Shown: positions 63,555 through 64,000 of the stretch, piece by piece
Position numbering within the stretch: position 1 is the stretch's first letter
Layout: each line of letters opens with the position of its first letter
Source of the DNA: Hyunsoonleella aquatilis
GTDB lineage: Bacteria; Bacteroidota; Bacteroidia; Flavobacteriales; Flavobacteriaceae
DNA length: 64,000 nucleotides
Assembly (NCBI RefSeq): GCF_014270105.1
Contig: NZ_JACNMF010000005.1
Coordinates: 124,001 to 188,000, forward strand
Direction: 5' to 3'
The notes under the pieces: model-generated
Databases searched by the model: none
What the model was told of the DNA's origin: nothing
What the model saw: only the letters and a program-made list of their open reading frames with translations
Program-made: the position numbers and the translations under genes

Positions 63555-63696
63555 TTTTTTGGAATTTACATTCGGATGCGCTTAATAAATAATGGCCTAA
63601 AAAAGGACTTGCAACACCCAACATATATTGTCAAAATGTTTCGATCTATCCAACCCTTAAAATAGCAAAAGGTCATTTTATAAAGGTGGAATTTTG

Positions 63697-64000
63697 TTAA
63701 CCGGTCAACTTTTGAATAATCTTTTTGGTGGGCAAAATAGCATCGGTGTATTCAATACTTGGGCCAGCAACCCAAACGGTTTTGTATGTGGCTTTGGTGG
63801 CGGCATTTTTGGTAGCGTTCATCCCAATAGAAAATCGAATCATTTTTACCCACTTTTTCAGTTTTCGGTTTTTATTAAGGAGATTTTCCAACCACGTTGC
63901 TTTCGTACCAATTTTTTGAACGTAGGGTGTGTTAATTACTGTGCAAGGTGTCCCCGAAATACGCTCGGTCATCACAATATCATCAGCACCGTATTCCACG
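63697..64000 (-). CDS. Nitronate monooxygenase-like protein, 5' part outside window
   Basis: Only the last ~100 residues are visible, and the frame is open at base 64000. The segment EYGADDIVMTERISGTPCTVINTPYV followed by KWVKMIRF resembles the C-terminal part of 2-nitropropane dioxygenase/nitronate monooxygenase barrels. These FMN enzymes oxidise nitronates to nitrite plus a carbonyl. The match is on the C-terminal part only, so the name is tentative. Confidence 0.6.
   Translation of the reverse strand, partial: VEYGADDIVMTERISGTPCTVINTPYVQKIGTKATWLENLLNKNRKLKKWVKMIRFSIGMNATKNAATKATYKTVWVAGPSIEYTDAILPTKKIIQKLTG

Overview
This 64 kb window is chromosomal DNA of a flavobacterium (Bacteroidetes, family Flavobacteriaceae). 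The evidence is low GC with A-rich leaders, flavobacterial families (DUF4294, YtxJ/bacillithiol, RluA with a long N-terminal extension, CarboxypepD_reg-like proteins), several TAnnTTTG-type -7 elements as used by the Bacteroidetes sigma factor, and dispersed palindromic intergenic repeats. No tRNA, rRNA or CRISPR array was seen.

Region 1 (1-16.6 kb) is mostly housekeeping: an M42 peptidase (cut by the window edge), DUF4294, a TrhA/haemolysin-III protein, GNAT, a group III truncated globin, a DUF2520-KdsC-UbiA-SRPBCC-Maf cluster, a lipoprotein, a small MscS protein, CorA, an RluA-type pseudouridine synthase, a GGCT-fold protein, YtxJ, ClpB and DeoC. Region 2 (16.6-20.1 kb) is a 5-oxoprolinase operon (pxpA, pxpB, pxpC) led by an Nramp-like transporter that lacks the usual metal-binding residues. 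Region 3 (20.1-22.1 kb) is a repeat island: two ~143 bp elements with terminal inverted repeats around a truncated ORF, then a REP-associated (Y1) transposase flanked by perfect 27 bp inverted repeats. YifB, a transglutaminase-like protein and a CarboxypepD_reg-like protein follow.

Region 4 (25.6-61.5 kb) is a large nitrate/molybdenum region. It holds an alginate-export-type porin, an NrtABCD-type ABC importer, a sulfatase, a five-gene operon (single-domain globin, Tll0287-type haem c lipoprotein, membrane cytochrome b, FAD/2Fe-2S reductase, pentahaem cytochrome c), an FNR-like regulator and a periplasmic nitrate reductase operon (napD, napA, a duplicated four-haem NapB, a tetrahaem lipoprotein, a four-cluster Fe-S protein and NrfD). 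Reading the other way is a molybdenum-cofactor operon (moeA, a ModE-like HTH, TauE/SafE, mobA, moaD, moeB-rhodanese, moaE, moaC-moaB fusion, moaA). An AraC regulator and two frameshifted genes come next. Then come a rubredoxin fused to a siroheme-reductase-like half, a 1173-residue NasA-FAD-BFD assimilatory nitrate reductase, and NarK. The region beyond has a DUF1330 gene, a VOC gene with an in-frame stop, a NarL-type response regulator and the end of a nitronate monooxygenase.

The genes appear to work together. Nitrate crosses the outer membrane (porin) and inner membrane (Nrt, NarK), is reduced in the cytoplasm by the Nas fusion and in the periplasm by Nap, and both enzymes need the Moco operon. 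A previously unremarked 16 bp palindrome, TA(A/C)GTA-N4-TAC(T/G)TA, lies before nrtA, the globin operon, the FNR-like gene, narK and the NarL-type gene, so these units probably form one regulon. No siroheme nitrite reductase is present in the window.
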